NCBI RefSeq assembly: GCF_018139145.2
Contig: NC_059477.1
Coordinates: forward strand, 28,127,502 to 28,191,501
Length of the DNA stretch: 64,000 bases
Source of the DNA: Gymnogyps californianus
Taxonomy: Eukaryota > Chordata > Aves > Accipitriformes > Cathartidae
Reading direction: 5' to 3'
Each line of letters opens with the position of its first letter. Positions within the stretch are counted from its first letter, which is position 1. A model generated the notes under the pieces. That model saw only the letters and a list, made by a program, of their open reading frames with translations, had not been told where the DNA came from and ran no database searches. Below, piece after piece: positions 10,125 to 22,906 of this stretch. Position numbers and translations under genes: made by a program.

Positions 10125-11689
10125 AAAGGAAAACTCCAACAGTCGTGCCTCTATTGTCATTGGCTAATTACTAACTGCCTTGTACAACTATTTCAAAATC
10201 CTATAGGCAACTGCTTTGTGCCTTTACAGAGAGCAAAGAGAATGCTGAGGGCTCTGAAATGATGACTACTAATCCTGGTGTAGGCACCTCCAGAAAATGG
10301 GAAATGGTGGACCTGGCTGTCAGAAAGAATCATCTGGAAGACATATCCTAGTGCCTTTTCCAGACTAATTGGATGAGATACTGCAATCATTTCCAGCACA
10401 GGTCTGATGTTTGATGGAAATAGCACAGCCATGACCTGGCAGTATTGGTGGTCCCATGCTAATGGTTCATGAGAGAGAAAAGGGACTATTAGTACCGCTT
10501 TGATGTATAAAACTGGCTTCTTTTACTTCCAAGCTTACAGCAGGAGGCAGGATGGGAATTACTTTAAAACACTGCTGGATACAGAAATAATAAAAAAAAC
10601 GTAGTAGATTAGAATTGAATGTCCTTTTTAATGGTGCTGTCTCTAATGAAGTATAGCTCTCCCACCTCTGTCAAAAGTTTCCTTTTTCTGCCTGTTAACA
10701 TCAGATAAGCAACCTTGTCCCATCAGCTTCAGCAGTATGCAACTCTCTCAGCTCGCTGGGGAAAGACTTCGTTTTTTATTTCCTCTTTAATTAAGCTCTG
10801 CAGCATGCTGCTTTACTTGCAAGGCTCAAAGATGTATGGACATTGCTTCAAACAAACCATTGGAAAGAAAAGCATTAAAGATAGCCCCCTCTAACACTAA
10901 GTGGTCCAAAGCCACAGGTAAATTAATGCACAGGCAACAACATCAGCAATAAAAGGAGGTAATGATATGCAATTACTGGATTTGCAAATACTCTGCTGGG
11001 ATCGAGGCATCTAAACACACTACGCTAGACTGCCAAAATGTACAAAACATTTTTTTACAGTTGCAAAGCAAGAGGGCACTTAGTAGCAGCACACATGGTA
11101 TGGCAGGTTCTTTGATTAGCATGAATGGCTCTGTCAAGCTAGTAAGAGACAGGAACAGATAAATGTTTTCCATCCAGTTTTACTACTGTCTGCATCATTG
11201 TTCCTATAATGTAGTCAGAGGTGATTTTAAACAGTTGTTAACAGGTAGAGGTTGGACTATTCAAGTACACATTCATCAGGCCTGATGATAACCCAGGTCT
11301 CTATAGATGTAAGCTGGTCCCTAACCATTGCCTTCATTGCTCGCCATCCATGCCCAGCCCATTAGCTTGCTATTGTTGTTCCAAGGAGTCTGTGCCTCTT
11401 TACTGCCTGCTTACGCCTGTCCGTTCAATAGAGGTGGCTGGTTGCCCTCTGTCAAACACTTCAGGTTATCCCTGAAATGCTTCTACTTTCCATGCTCTGT
11501 TGTGCTGCCCAGGCACTGCCTGGACATTCATCTGTTGACCATACAAGCCGTACATATTCCCCTGCGTCTATATTTAGACCCTGAGACATTGCTGGTGGGG
11601 TAGGTAAGGCTACATAATTATAAATTGAAGCAGAGGTTAAACATGCGATGCAATGTTTTTGGCCTTCCTGACCCCATGCCCTGGGTCAT
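10125..11689. other. unique non-coding sequence, no gene
   Basis: Non-repetitive, AT-rich sequence after the LTR. Open frames are below 95 codons and unrecognised. A candidate conserved block lies at 10600-10990. Confidence 0.65.
10600..10990. other. candidate conserved non-coding element
   Basis: Block with TTTAATTAAGCTCTGCAGCATG, AAATTAATGCAC, GATATGCAATTACTGG and GATTAGAATTGAATG, that is, repeated TAATTA homeodomain cores next to an octamer-like ATGCAATT. No frame or repeat explains it. Enhancer-like by texture only. Confidence 0.25.
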
Positions 11690-11850
11690 TTATTGTTTCT
11701 CCCATGGCAGTGCTTAGAGACTCTCATGACACATAAGATGCTGTACATCAACACAGAGAGACAGACACTGTTACAGAGAATTTGGCATCTAAGTAGGCAA
11801 GCAAATAATATTACGAGTGTCAGAGGTCAGAATCTGGGTCCCTGGCTGTT
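11690..11850 (+). mobile_element. ancient amniote SINE-like repeat, sense
   Basis: Ordered similarity to the old amniote repeat family: AGTGCTTAGAGACTC, then GATGCTGTACATCAACACAG, a GACAGACACTG segment, then GGCATCTAAGTAGGCAAGCAAATAA, then GTCAGAGGTCAGAATCTGGGTCC. The last part corresponds to the MIR-like 'accession of previous value' core (GTGGCAGAGC-GGGAATAGAACCC in less diverged copies). Highly diverged, and the ends are approximate. Confidence 0.5.
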
Positions 11851-13059
11851 CCCCACTTATGTTCTTCTCTATTCACAATATATCTGTGCTGGAGACGCTA
11901 TACTTTCCTCATAAGGACATGTGGGGTTTTCTACCTAACTGCCTATTTTCATTCCACTAGGAACTTAGTGTCCCTGAGATCTTTATCCTTCACCAAATTT
12001 GGTTGAAACTGGTGAAAAAATTAAAAAAAATCTGCTGTGGAAGGGCTGAGTCACATGGAGTGACTGCATTGATACTATTTCATTAGAAGACCAGGCTAAA
12101 CAACATGGAAGAAATTACTATTTTAATCCTTGCTTTTCTGGTGAGGAATGTAAGCAAAGAGCAATGCAGTAAAGTACTTTGAAAGGGTTTGAAATATAAA
12201 AAGCAGCTTGCTCTGTGAATTCTCATGTTACTAGGCTGTTTATGAAAATCTTTTTGCACAAGAAAGTATCTGGTGGCTTCAGATTAGATTATACATACCT
12301 GTTAGGAATAAAGCAGAAGGAGATTCTGATAAAAAGACCAAAGGCATAACCCATAAATCAAGAAGCGAAACAAAAATGGAACCTGCTGCTGATGGAATTT
12401 CCATTGATTTATTTGAACAGCCCCAGTATGAATAATAACTTAATCTGTCCCAAGACTCTCTCCCCACAGCACACTGATTTACAGCAGCCATCCATCTCTT
12501 TTCATAATTAGCAGGCTCTGACAGTATTTATTCTTCTCTGCCCACCTTCATTACCATTAAAATTTAGACTTCCTCCCTGCTCTGGAGCAGCAAGTGTTCA
12601 TGCTGCCTGGTGCACTGGGATTACTCAACAGCTTGATTTGTGGAGGTGTTTTCTTACATCCCACCTCCTTTGCACTGGCAGGTAGAGTCTGCTGCTTGCA
12701 GGAGGAAACTTTTCTAGGAATGCAGCAGAAATCAACACAGCTTTGGTACTGGGTGGCAAAAAAAGAAATGGAGCTATAATGCCAAAAGTCAAGGCATGGA
12801 GCAACCAAGTCTCATCTGCCCCCTCAAAGGCTCAACAGAAACAAAGAGAACTAAATCGGCAAAATGATCAGTTAACAGAGTAAGTCAGGCTCCTTTGTTA
12901 TAGGTGATTTTCTTCAATCTCAGGTTCATTTCCAGTCTAAACTTTAGGGAACTCATGTTGTCTAATACACCATAGAAGCAGATGACAAATTTATTTGAAG
13001 CATAAAAAGCATAAATGAAGACGTATCCTTTAAATTCAGAAATATTTCTTAAATAGATG

Positions 13060-13460
13060 AATATAAGATCAGAAGGTGATTTTCTGTGTCAGCATAATTA
13101 CATTGATGACATGGCATTATATCACTGGATAATTTGATCCTAGAGTCGATTTGGTAAAGAGAAAGCACTGCTTTTTCTTGGACAGACTGCCTTTCCAGAA
13201 TGCTAGATGGGCCTGAAGTTTCATAACCAACCTAATTATACATATATCGCTTATTAATATGGTAAATCAAGAGATGGTGTTAGGCATTTAATTGGCATGT
13301 AATACTGATGTGAAATTAATTAAATAATCATTGGCAGATGTATTTATGTGACCATTTTTGGTTATTAACTGAAATTTAATTGTTGCTTATGGCAACGTGA
13401 AATAATCTCTGAACAGGTTTATTGGAGACACAAATGAAACCTCATGTTTTAACCAGATAT
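13060..13460. other. candidate conserved non-coding element
   Basis: Strikingly AT-rich but non-repetitive block. It carries CCTAATTATAC (13231 on), TTATTAATATGG, CATTTAATTGGC and an AATTAATTAAATAATCATT stretch at about 13314-13332, so at least five TAAT-type homeodomain cores lie within about 120 bp. Dense TAAT clusters of this kind are common in conserved developmental enhancers. No open frame of note covers it. Confidence 0.3.
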
Positions 13461-14440
13461 TTTGGGTTCAGAGCTACCTCTTTCTGTCTATAGAGTGTCA
13501 TTGGTTGACCATGGGCCTTACAGTAGATGGACAAACCCGACTTTAGTTGCTCAGATCATTCCGGGTGAAACATTTTGCTCATTTTTCTCTCCCTTTGTAG
13601 GAACTGTTAGAAGGTGACAGGGCAACCAAAGGAGGTATCCCAGAGGATACACACTAAATCCATTCAAAAGTGCAAAATGTGGTCTCCTTTTTTGTAAGTC
13701 AGAAGGACCAAAGTCAAATACATCATTTATTGCAAATTCTTGTTTCTGCTTGAATGACTGTGTCCATTTTCTGGATACGGAGACAGAATAGAGAGGCGAA
13801 AATGAAGTACCTGTCTCGCCCTGTGAGCACGCAGCTGACATGATGATGAAATTTCACTTTCTGTTCCCTGATTGTCCACCTTAATCACAGGCCCATACAC
13901 TCCAGCTTCATTGAGAAGCTGATTGCTCATGAATGTCACCCAGCCCCTGAGTCTCCTACAGAGTATCTCATCACATGTGCTTATTTAGATAAACAAATAT
14001 ATTGCTGAGAGCAGCACAATGAATGAAACCTTATTTGCACAGCTTTGTGACTTGTGACTGAGTTTGCTGGTGTCTAGGAAAGGACATGTTCATCCCGCTG
14101 AGTTTTCATCAGTAAGGATACCTGTAGGCTCTTCTTCTCTTTTCACAACGCAGGTTTTCATGGAACTTGTACTTGGGCATTTGAGAGCTCTGCCCCTCTG
14201 TCAAATTTCATTGAAGTCAAATGATGCTTTCAGAATTTATTGTTGGAGGGAGGCCCAGAGTCTGGGCCTTCAGACTGATAGTAGGAGTCCATAAACCCTG
14301 TTTTCCTAGACAAAATAGGCTATAATGATCCCTTACAGGCAAACTGAAGACTATCAAAACAGCAAGCCTCATTTTATTCATCCTGTCTCAGGTAATCATA
14401 CTGCAGGCTTTTTGGTTACCTTTATTATAACAAACCCCAT

Positions 14441-14463
14441 CGTGCCCCTCTAAGAGGGGCACG
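14441..14463. repeat. perfect GC-rich inverted repeat (hairpin)
   Basis: CGTGCCCCTC, loop TAA, GAGGGGCACG: two 10-base arms, fully complementary, eight of ten pairs G-C. It lies in otherwise AT-rich unique sequence. No flanking stem extension, so it is too short for a microRNA precursor; function unknown. Confidence 0.9.
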
Positions 14464-17400
14464 TCCACAGCACAGTTTGCTGACCAGTTATTTATAGGTC
14501 TAAGTGTGTCTGCTGGTTTGTCTAGCCCTTCAGCACAAGAACAATTTTCAGTATCACTCCTCTTTATTTTTGTATCTGAGCTAGTTTAACACCACAGGTC
14601 CTATCTTAAACATCACTTAGATCCCTTACCTCATTATTCTACCATACTTCTCTCTTTAGTTGTGTTTACCAGGAGAATTGAACTAGAAGGTAAACCCCTT
14701 GCTGATTTTTGGTTGTAGTGAGAGACCTTTGCTATTTGGCACATAGTCTTGATAAGGGAACTCAGAGAAAGCTATTAAGGAGTAGTTTATATCAATGGTC
14801 AATGTCCTTTATAGTACCACCTCTGAAAAACCTCTTCATCCAATTGCCCTGTCAGGCAGCAATAACTGCCTCTACTGATTTGTAGCAAAGCCAACAGAAA
14901 GAATAAGTACTTCCTCACCTTTGGTGTGTGTGAAGGGAATTTCTAAATGGCTGCAGGGAACGCCTTTTCTTGACAATGTGCTATTTTACCCAGCAGGAAT
15001 TGCAGAAAAGGTGCGTGTGTAAAGAAAGGCCCCTCCTTGAAGACTGCTCTTTGCAAACATGGTCCTTACAACAGCAGACAAAAAGAAAGAGGACAGGGAG
15101 GATGAACCTTTGCAGTGGCACACAGACCAGCTGAAAGGAAAAGTGATGAATGAAGGATGCAGAGGGACACAATGAGACAACAGCACGCTGAAGTACCCAC
15201 AGTCACCCACTGTTCAGAAAGACTGGGCAACATCTGGGTCTAAATGGACAGTGCATTTGCCTTACCTTTGAATTCCCTGGCTTTTTTGCAACTTCACTAT
15301 TTCTTCAGTAATAAAGGAACAAGTTTAAGAGGGTTTTTTATAGAACCCTTCAAAAAGTGAGCCAGAGTCTGTGGAGGCAGACTGAAAGTGTAGTGCAGAT
15401 TTCAAGGTGCAGAATAAAACCATATGCTCCTTTTTAGTAGACACGGAGAGGATGCTGTAGTCTGGTCTCTTGGGAAGATTTATTTTTGTGTTCCTTTGTG
15501 TCAGGCACACCAGCAGGAGGAAGAAAAAGAAAAGGCGATTCAGATGCAGAATTATGAATTCAGACATCTCAGTTGTGGGGGGGCCTTTAGATAATCTGGG
15601 TCCAGACCTTCATTTGTGTGAGTGCACAACCTCCACCAGTCACTTGTGGTGCAGCGACAATACATTTCTTGTAGTTGGTCCTGAACACAACCAGGCATGA
15701 CTACAGCATTTTGTATGTAGTTGTGTGCTTCCCAGGCAGGCATGGAAGACGCTACAGAGAGCTGCCTGAGATAAAATCACTCCCCAAAAAGTCCCCTTCT
15801 GCACTCATACTCATATGAACATAGGTTCAGGGTTACAGCTCTCCTTTCAAAACTTTCCAGGGGAAAGGGCCAAATAGAGTTATTTTAGAGCTGTGCAAAT
15901 TTCTGAATTGGTAGCCAGACAGGAAGAAACAACACTGCCCTCTGCCCCCTCAAAACGTGTAACACGAGAGTTATTTCAATTCTAAAAGGATTTAAAAAAA
16001 AATCTGCCAGAAACATTTAATAAAAAGAAGTTTATATTATTCTGAAAGATATTTCAGTATTTGATCTTCTTTTCTTTAGACCTACTTTGAAGATTTTTAT
16101 TAAGAGAAATTTGGAAAAGCCAGTTTGCTTTGAAGTCGAACATAGAAACTCACCGTGCAAAAAAGCCACTGAAATGCTTTGGCTTTTTGTAAATTACAAA
16201 CAATGATAAGGCAAAAAAACTATAAACCCGCAAATTCTTTCAGTCAACCCAATGTGCATTTTTTCCATCAAAATCCATGTTGCCCTGCTGTCTCCCTGCA
16301 GTGAGGAAGCTGTATCACTAGCCTTTCCTGACCTCTCCATAAAAACTGCTTGATAAATGGAAAGTGAAGATGAGGCAAAGACCTTCCCTACAGATAACAG
16401 TCTTTGTCTGACAGTGACAGCGTCCCTCCTTTTCTTCAGGCACAGAGACCTTTTACACTTTGGGGAAAAAGGAAATAGATTCATTTCAGAGAACTGCATT
16501 CAGGCTCATTTAGAGTTTAACAGCCAGTGCTGTATTAATGGCCGTCATTTTCTTCTTGTGCTCATACCTGCTGACACGGGCTTACAGCATCCTCATGTTC
16601 GTCAAAGTTGTTCATCTACCCCACTCTGCTCCAAAATACACCCCAGAGCCTAGAGTGAAACTAAGTGATTCTTTAACTGCTGCTTGTCCCTGTGCAGTCA
16701 GAGATCTGTCATAAATGCAGTCTTATAAATCTGAAATCTAGAAAGCCGTGTAGTAAAGCAGATTTTGCTAGAAACAGGCTTGCTTCCAGCTGAGAACAAG
16801 CTGATGGGAGCTTGAAGCATCCTGGGCAGATGGGTTCTGTCATTTCTTAATTATTTGAGGTCCAAACTTTGCTGCTACATAGATGAGTATAGTTTCCCAG
16901 CACTATCCCCTGCTTAGCCATGTCTTGCCAGTGTGTAATTTCTTAAGCATTTTGAAATGAGAGGCTTAGAAAACTGAGAGAGGGATGATAGAAATAATGA
17001 CTATGAACAGTTGGGAGAGCAGACAGAGTTTTTCAAAGTATTAACATCCAAGATAGCAGCTGCAAATTAGAAGGCAGCAGCGAAGATGTTTCCGGCTTTC
17101 TTGCTCAGTCTCAAGTACCAACAGTACTGAAAGACATAGGAGCTTGTGCTGAGTAAGTCTATGACAGAGCCTCAAGTCTGTGCATGAAGAAAATATTAAT
17201 CAGATCTCTGAAATCTCTTTTGATAATTTCCAATTGTTTTGTTAACTCTGCCCAAAGTATTCTTTTGCCAAGATTATTTTCCTTTTCAAGTGAGAATCAC
17301 AGCAAAGAATGAATGAAGAGAAATGTGGTTTGTATGAAAGACAGAGAGAAAACATTTCCAATGAGGAATATCAGAGGAAGATGCAGAAAATTACACCATT

Positions 17401-17676
17401 CTCCACTGCAAACGATTCAATTCTTGAGCTGCACATTGCTGGAGGATGGAAGAGTCCTTGGAGGAAGTATTATTACATATCCTTTTCCTTAGAGATCTGC
17501 TTTTGATCTGAGGCAAGGAGGCAGGATATGGGGCTAGATAGACTTTTGGTTCATCGTCATGCACAGCAATTTTCTGCGTCGATTGCTCTTCAGCAGGTAG
17601 GGTTATTCAGAAACACAGTGAGAATGGGATAAAAACATTTTAACACCACACAATAGCAGTATAGGTATCCTGAGTT

Positions 17677-17710
17677 AAAAAAGAAAAAGGAAAAAAAAAG
17701 AAAAGAAAAG
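17677..17710. repeat. A/G-rich low-complexity run
   Basis: AAAAAAGAAAAAGG-type purine tract of about 34 bases, polypurine on the plus strand. Confidence 0.85.
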
Positions 17711-19789
17711 CAACTCTATTTGTGTATTTACCCTTTAAAATAACAGGTTAGGGAATGGACTTGAAAGATAGATATTGGTTTAAGGATAAAGCCAAGTCAT
17801 TGATTTGACACATTTAGTTACCAAAGCTAAATATCCACATGTTCTACATTACACTGAAAAGAAATTTTATTGCTGCACATGATTCTCTCACTTGCTTCTA
17901 ACCCCGATGCCCAAACATGTAGTCCTGAAATTGGTCTGCATACTTCTCCCATTCTTGGTTCATCACAAGTTTGGATCCAGACGCTGGAAATATTTGAAAG
18001 GTGAGGCCATCACTTCTTGCTGCATCTTCTTCAAGGCTGCCTTCATGGAGCAATCTGGCTCCTTTGGTTTATAAGTGTCGTGGATGGGCATATAACAGAT
18101 TACTGCAGCATTATTACCATATTGCTTTTCAAGGCCATTGCAAGGGGTGCCATTCAGAAGTGAACCCACTAAGAAAGATTGCATGACTTATTGATACAGC
18201 TACGGCATCTGAGAAGAGCAGAGTGGTTGCAGCATGCAGAGGAAAATTACAGTGCAATGGTCAAAATATTCAGGGAGGCAGAAAGGCTGCAGGGTAATTT
18301 ACAGGGCAGGCTGGGCTTTCTGTACTCTCCTTTAAGGGATGACATATTCGCACCACGGGGACAACAGGTGACATCTCACATGAGGCTCATCAGGTGGGAA
18401 GTGCAACTGGACAAACAGCCTTGCACTGGCTCTAGCTGAGACAGATGAAGGGCCGGAGCATCGGGTGTCAGCTCAGACATGTGAAGCACGGGGGTGGCCG
18501 TGGCTTGGACATCCATTCCTGAGGCAATCGCTAACAGCACACCCACACCTTGCTACCTCATAACAATGAAAGGTGGGAAATTCAGGTGCTATAGTCTTTC
18601 TTCCAGCTTTCTTCTTGTATCTCCTACAGTGTAAGGGAAGCCAATTCATGATGCACAAATATTTCCTCAGTATGCTGTGAGCCCTCCACACTTACTCATG
18701 CCACAAACATGAAAACTTGCTACAGATTTTTACTACCCAAATGTTTCTGCAATGGCTTTTTAGTTTTGATTTCAGACTTGAAAAGTTTTGGAAAGCACTG
18801 AATTTCCATTAAATAGGAGAGTGGGTTGAGACAAGTGAAAATGGTGAGAGAAGGAGGGGAAACCACCCATTGTGTGAAACCTATTCTGATATTTTACTCT
18901 GAGTTATTCTACTTGTTTTACCTCATGATGAGAATTGTAAAACTGTAAGACAGAAACCTGAAATCCCATTTGTCTCCCAGATAAATCCTGTTCTGCTACA
19001 GTGGCTGATCTAGCAGCTAATTAAGTGGTTATGATAGTCTTCCCAACTCTTTTTTTTTTTGTACTGTGATCTCCAGCCCACAGTATTGTAAAGATTAGAG
19101 CTTCTCTGTCTTTAAATTGAAGCATGGAGACTGTATTTCTGATTGAAACATTAAATATACAGAAGATCTAGATGCCTTTTCAGTCTCAGATGCTACTTCA
19201 GCCAATCTAGGCACTTTCCCTCTCGGCATTTCATGCCAGGGTTACTAAATAATATCTTAGAAACAGAGTTGCCAGAAGGTTTTATGCACCAATTGGACAG
19301 TGAAGAAACAGAGGAAAAATTAAGTCACCTTTCTGCACAGACAGAGGTGGGCATGCTGTGACTGTTTGGATCCTGATGGAAGGACCTTATATTCCGATAT
19401 TTTGTGAACTTTGCTCCTTGAGAAATGTTTGCTGCTTCTGCAAAAGGTGGAGTTTAAGCTCTCCTCTTTGCAGAGGCCAGCGCAAGGCTTATTATTGCCC
19501 ACAGGCAGCCTCTGAGGGGCTGCACGGCATTGCATTTCTGCCTCCATTTCAACCCCTTGATTTCCCTGAGGGATGCGACTCCTGATTTCCATCCACATGA
19601 GACTGGAAGCGCTCCCCAGAATGGGAGGCAGCTTTGCGCAGCAAGCAGGGCTGTTACGAGGTGCCAAACCCGGCCCCAGGAATTATGCACACCACGAGGC
19701 TCCTGGCAGTGAGAAGAAAATGAGACAAATGGTATGTTTTTGTTTTTAAAGGAAATATGCTGCTGTCTCTGCTGAGAAGCTTAAGGAAG

Positions 19790-19810
19790 TTTTTTTTAAT
19801 TTTTTTTTTT
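19790..19810. repeat. T-rich run
   Basis: Two T runs separated by AA. Simple low-complexity sequence. Confidence 0.8.
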
Positions 19811-21469
19811 AAAAGCCATCAGCAACTGTTGTCTGTAACCATATGTTGAACAGTCTCTGCACATCGAGTTTCTCCCCCTCTCTAACATTTCCTGGTGAGG
19901 CTGCCCGCTTGCCAAGCAGCCATCACACTCCCCAGCCATCGCTGCTAGCCAGAAACTCGTCATGTGCTTTTACAACTTGTACCTTGAGAGCTTCACAGAT
20001 CACAAAAACCTGTGTTAATCCAGAGGTGTTGGGATGGCTGTGAGGTTCAAATAAATTCTTCCTTTTTCCCTTTCTCACCAACTTTTTGGCCTCAGTTATG
20101 AGAAGGCAGAGAAGAAAATGTAGTCCTATTACAGCAGAAGCAATGCTAATAGCTTGAACTAAGGCCATTTAAAGTGGAGTCCTTCTTCTTCCTCCACAAG
20201 CAGAGTGAATGTTCCTTTTTTTTTCCAGCTCCAGGCAAATATTCTTTTAAAATTGTATTCAAATTATCGTGCTCCTCTTGTAGGCCAGAGAGTGGAGGAG
20301 GGAGAAATGGAGTTAATACAAAAATTAAAGAAATGTTGGAACAGGAAAAGTAAATTTTAGGGTGTGTTGTTGTGGCCTGTTCATGCTTCTGCTCCCTGTA
20401 TGCAGAAACTATCCTTAACTGTCCTATCTGGTTCCCTTCCTCTATATATTGATTTATCATCCTCTAACTGCAGCCATCCAAATAAGTAAGGAAAACATTT
20501 GCAATGTCCCCCTCATACCAGTCCACAGGGCACTGGGCAGCCCCTCCTCACAGCCGTGCTTAGTCACACCGAATCAATACATCAGCTGTGGGGGAAATTC
20601 CCATACTGCAGAGCCACATCTTGCACACTGCAGCCATAGTAATGCCTGGTACTAAATAATAGTTACTAAAGGCATTTCATCCCTGTCAATCTACCTGTAA
20701 CAGCAACAATATGGAGGCTGGAGGTACTCTGAGGGTTCTGGATTTCATGTCTTGTTGGCCATACCTGATGCTCCTCTAGCAGGCTTCATTGGCACAGGCT
20801 TTACAGGTTTCCCAGTAAACCCTACTTACCTGCAGGTAAGAGAGAGAGAATACCAACTGAATTAGGGATGTTCACCCTGGCTGGTACAGGCTTTGGGAAG
20901 CCATCTAACTGGTACTGTGCTCAAAGGCTGCTCATCTTGCCAGCCCATCTCTAGCTATCTCTCCAGAAAGGCCTCATCTGCTATAGCACCTCTGTCACTT
21001 TTGCAGCCTTGTAGAAATTTATCACATATCCTGAAGCATCTGAAACGGCTTCAAACATCTATGTTTATATGACTGAATTGAGCCCAGAAGTCATGCTTGT
21101 CACAATTTAAGCCAACAATCTTTTGTTCTCTACACGACTTTTATTTATTTGAAGATTGTTGTGCCTTTCTTTCAGATTTTCCTCACAGCTCATGTTTTCG
21201 AGTCCACTGACGGTTCTTGTGTTCTTATTTCCTCTTTCTTCACTCAGTTCACATTTTTTTCCTTTTAAATATGTTCTTCCAGACTGGACATGATGCACCA
21301 CCCTTTGCTAGTTCACACCAGAAAGGAGGAATTACCCATTTTTTTGTCTTTCTTGTGACCTTCCCCTTATATATTTATCTCAGAATAAAGTTTACTTTCC
21401 TTTATGACATTATTGAATTTAGTTTTGTGATCCCTCCTAACCTACAGATCCAGTTGTGACTGCTCCTAC

Positions 21470-21740
21470 AGAACCCCAGATTTTTTCATTGTCTTTGAGT
21501 TATTTTTCTGCCTCTATTTCTCCACTAATTTCAAGATAATTTTGACAGTGATCCATTCCTCCAAAGTGCTGGCAGCCCCTTCCAGCCTGATATCACTCTG
21601 CAAATTCAATAAGTAGCACAACTACTCCTTCAGCCAGGTCATTAATGTAGAATTGAATGGGACTGGACTGATGGTTGACCCAAAGAGCTACTTGTCCAAA
21701 AAAGTTTTGTACTTTTCAATAATTCCTCCTAGACCACACC
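21470..21740 (-). mobile_element. ancient CR1/L3-like LINE fragment, antisense
   Basis: On the plus strand the order ATCACTCTGCAAATTCAATAAG, then AGGTCATTAATGTAGAATTGAA, then GGGACTGGACTGATGGTTGACCC corresponds to the antisense of the CR1/L3 3' region. Less diverged copies read TCATCTGCAAATTTG, GTCATTAATAAA and ACAGGACTGGCCCC there. The match is patchy and from memory. It is a short, very old copy with no coding capacity left. Confidence 0.4.
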
Positions 21741-22476
21741 TTAGTAGCTTGCTTATGCAAGTATTATAATTCACAATATTTATGGCAGCTAAGATGCATC
21801 TTAGCCTGTGCACTAGCCATATCAGTGGGAAGTCCAGAAATTAATCACTCATGTAGAAGGTCAGTCGTATAATGAAAGCCTAGAAAAGCCAGGCCAAGTG
21901 GTGCTGAGGGCTCAGGCACCTGGGGAGATAACAGCAAGACAGAGGACCATCTCCTTGCTCTGCTTCCTCCAGCTCTAACTGGAGTAGGGGCTTTTGGGGC
22001 ATCTCCTGATTTTTTCTACTGGAGCAACTTTATTGGTATCTGGAGGCAAATGAAGCAGCAGCAGCTCATTCTTATCATCAAGGTCTCTACTCGTGGGACT
22101 CCTGGCACTTACCAGGCCCGGAGAAATTTCAGGGGAACCTCAGGTGGAAGAAGAAGGTGCATCAGACAGAGCTACCTGGAATTTCAGTACTTGGTTGCTC
22201 AATGCCCTAATTCACCGAGTCCTAATTTGCTGTTCCTACGTGCAAACCTCCAGTATCCTCACTACCCTACAGATAGCACAGAGGCCCTTCGGAGTTTCCA
22301 CACAGGGTGTTTCACGGCTGAAGTGAGGTAATACACAGAAATCCTATAGCCAAAAAAGCTCATTTAAACAAACATTTTTTTAGACAGAAGGAGAAAGAAG
22401 GGAAGAAATCTGTATGAAAAACAAAGATTTCCGAGGCTGAATTCCAGAGAAACTCTCCCAAAACCTTGCACTCGGA

Positions 22477-22531
22477 CAAAAAAAAACCCCAAACAAACAC
22501 CCAAACAAAACCAAAACAAACACAAAACACA
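22477..22531. repeat. A/C-rich low-complexity stretch
   Basis: Irregular AAAC/AAACC units over about 55 bases, lacking G and T almost entirely. Simple low-complexity sequence. Confidence 0.85.
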
Positions 22532-22881
22532 CCAGGAAGACAGAATATTCCTGCTATCCTACAAGACAGCCGGTAACATTTTGCACACCTTGGAGAGAGT
22601 CCCACACCACTCTCCAAAGTTTACTCCGAGGAAAAGAAGTGGCTTTTGTCCTTACTGCTTTGCCCAGGTTTCCAGAACGAAGGAAGAAGGTGGGGCTGGG
22701 TCACACCCACCCTCATTCACAATAGACTGGTTTCAACTCCTAATTAAAATGAGAAGCTTGTGTGGTTTTTAGGGCACACTCAGCTGCCTCAAAACTACAC
22801 ACTGTTCCTCAGATATTGAGGGATTTTTTGGAACTAGAAAAGCTGTGGTTTTCAGGAAAGGCTCTAAGCGTGAGTACTAGA

Positions 22882-22906
22882 TTTTTTTTTTTTTTTTTTT
22901 TTTTTT
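22882..22906. repeat. poly-T run (T25)
   Basis: Twenty-five uninterrupted T residues. No retro-copied gene is visible next to it on the minus strand, so treat it as a homopolymer prone to length change. Confidence 0.9.

Larger units (their letters stand above)
11851..21469. other. unique non-coding sequence, no gene
   Basis: About 9.6 kb without a recognisable gene. Open frames reach at most about 115 codons (19320-19667 minus) and none shows a domain. It holds a candidate conserved block (13060-13460), a perfect hairpin (14441-14463) and two low-complexity runs (17677-17710 and 19790-19810). Confidence 0.65.

Noticed and set aside
14441..14463. Bacterial-type intrinsic terminator or microRNA precursor
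   Set aside because: The window is vertebrate, no T tract follows, and 10-bp arms are too short for a microRNA hairpin.
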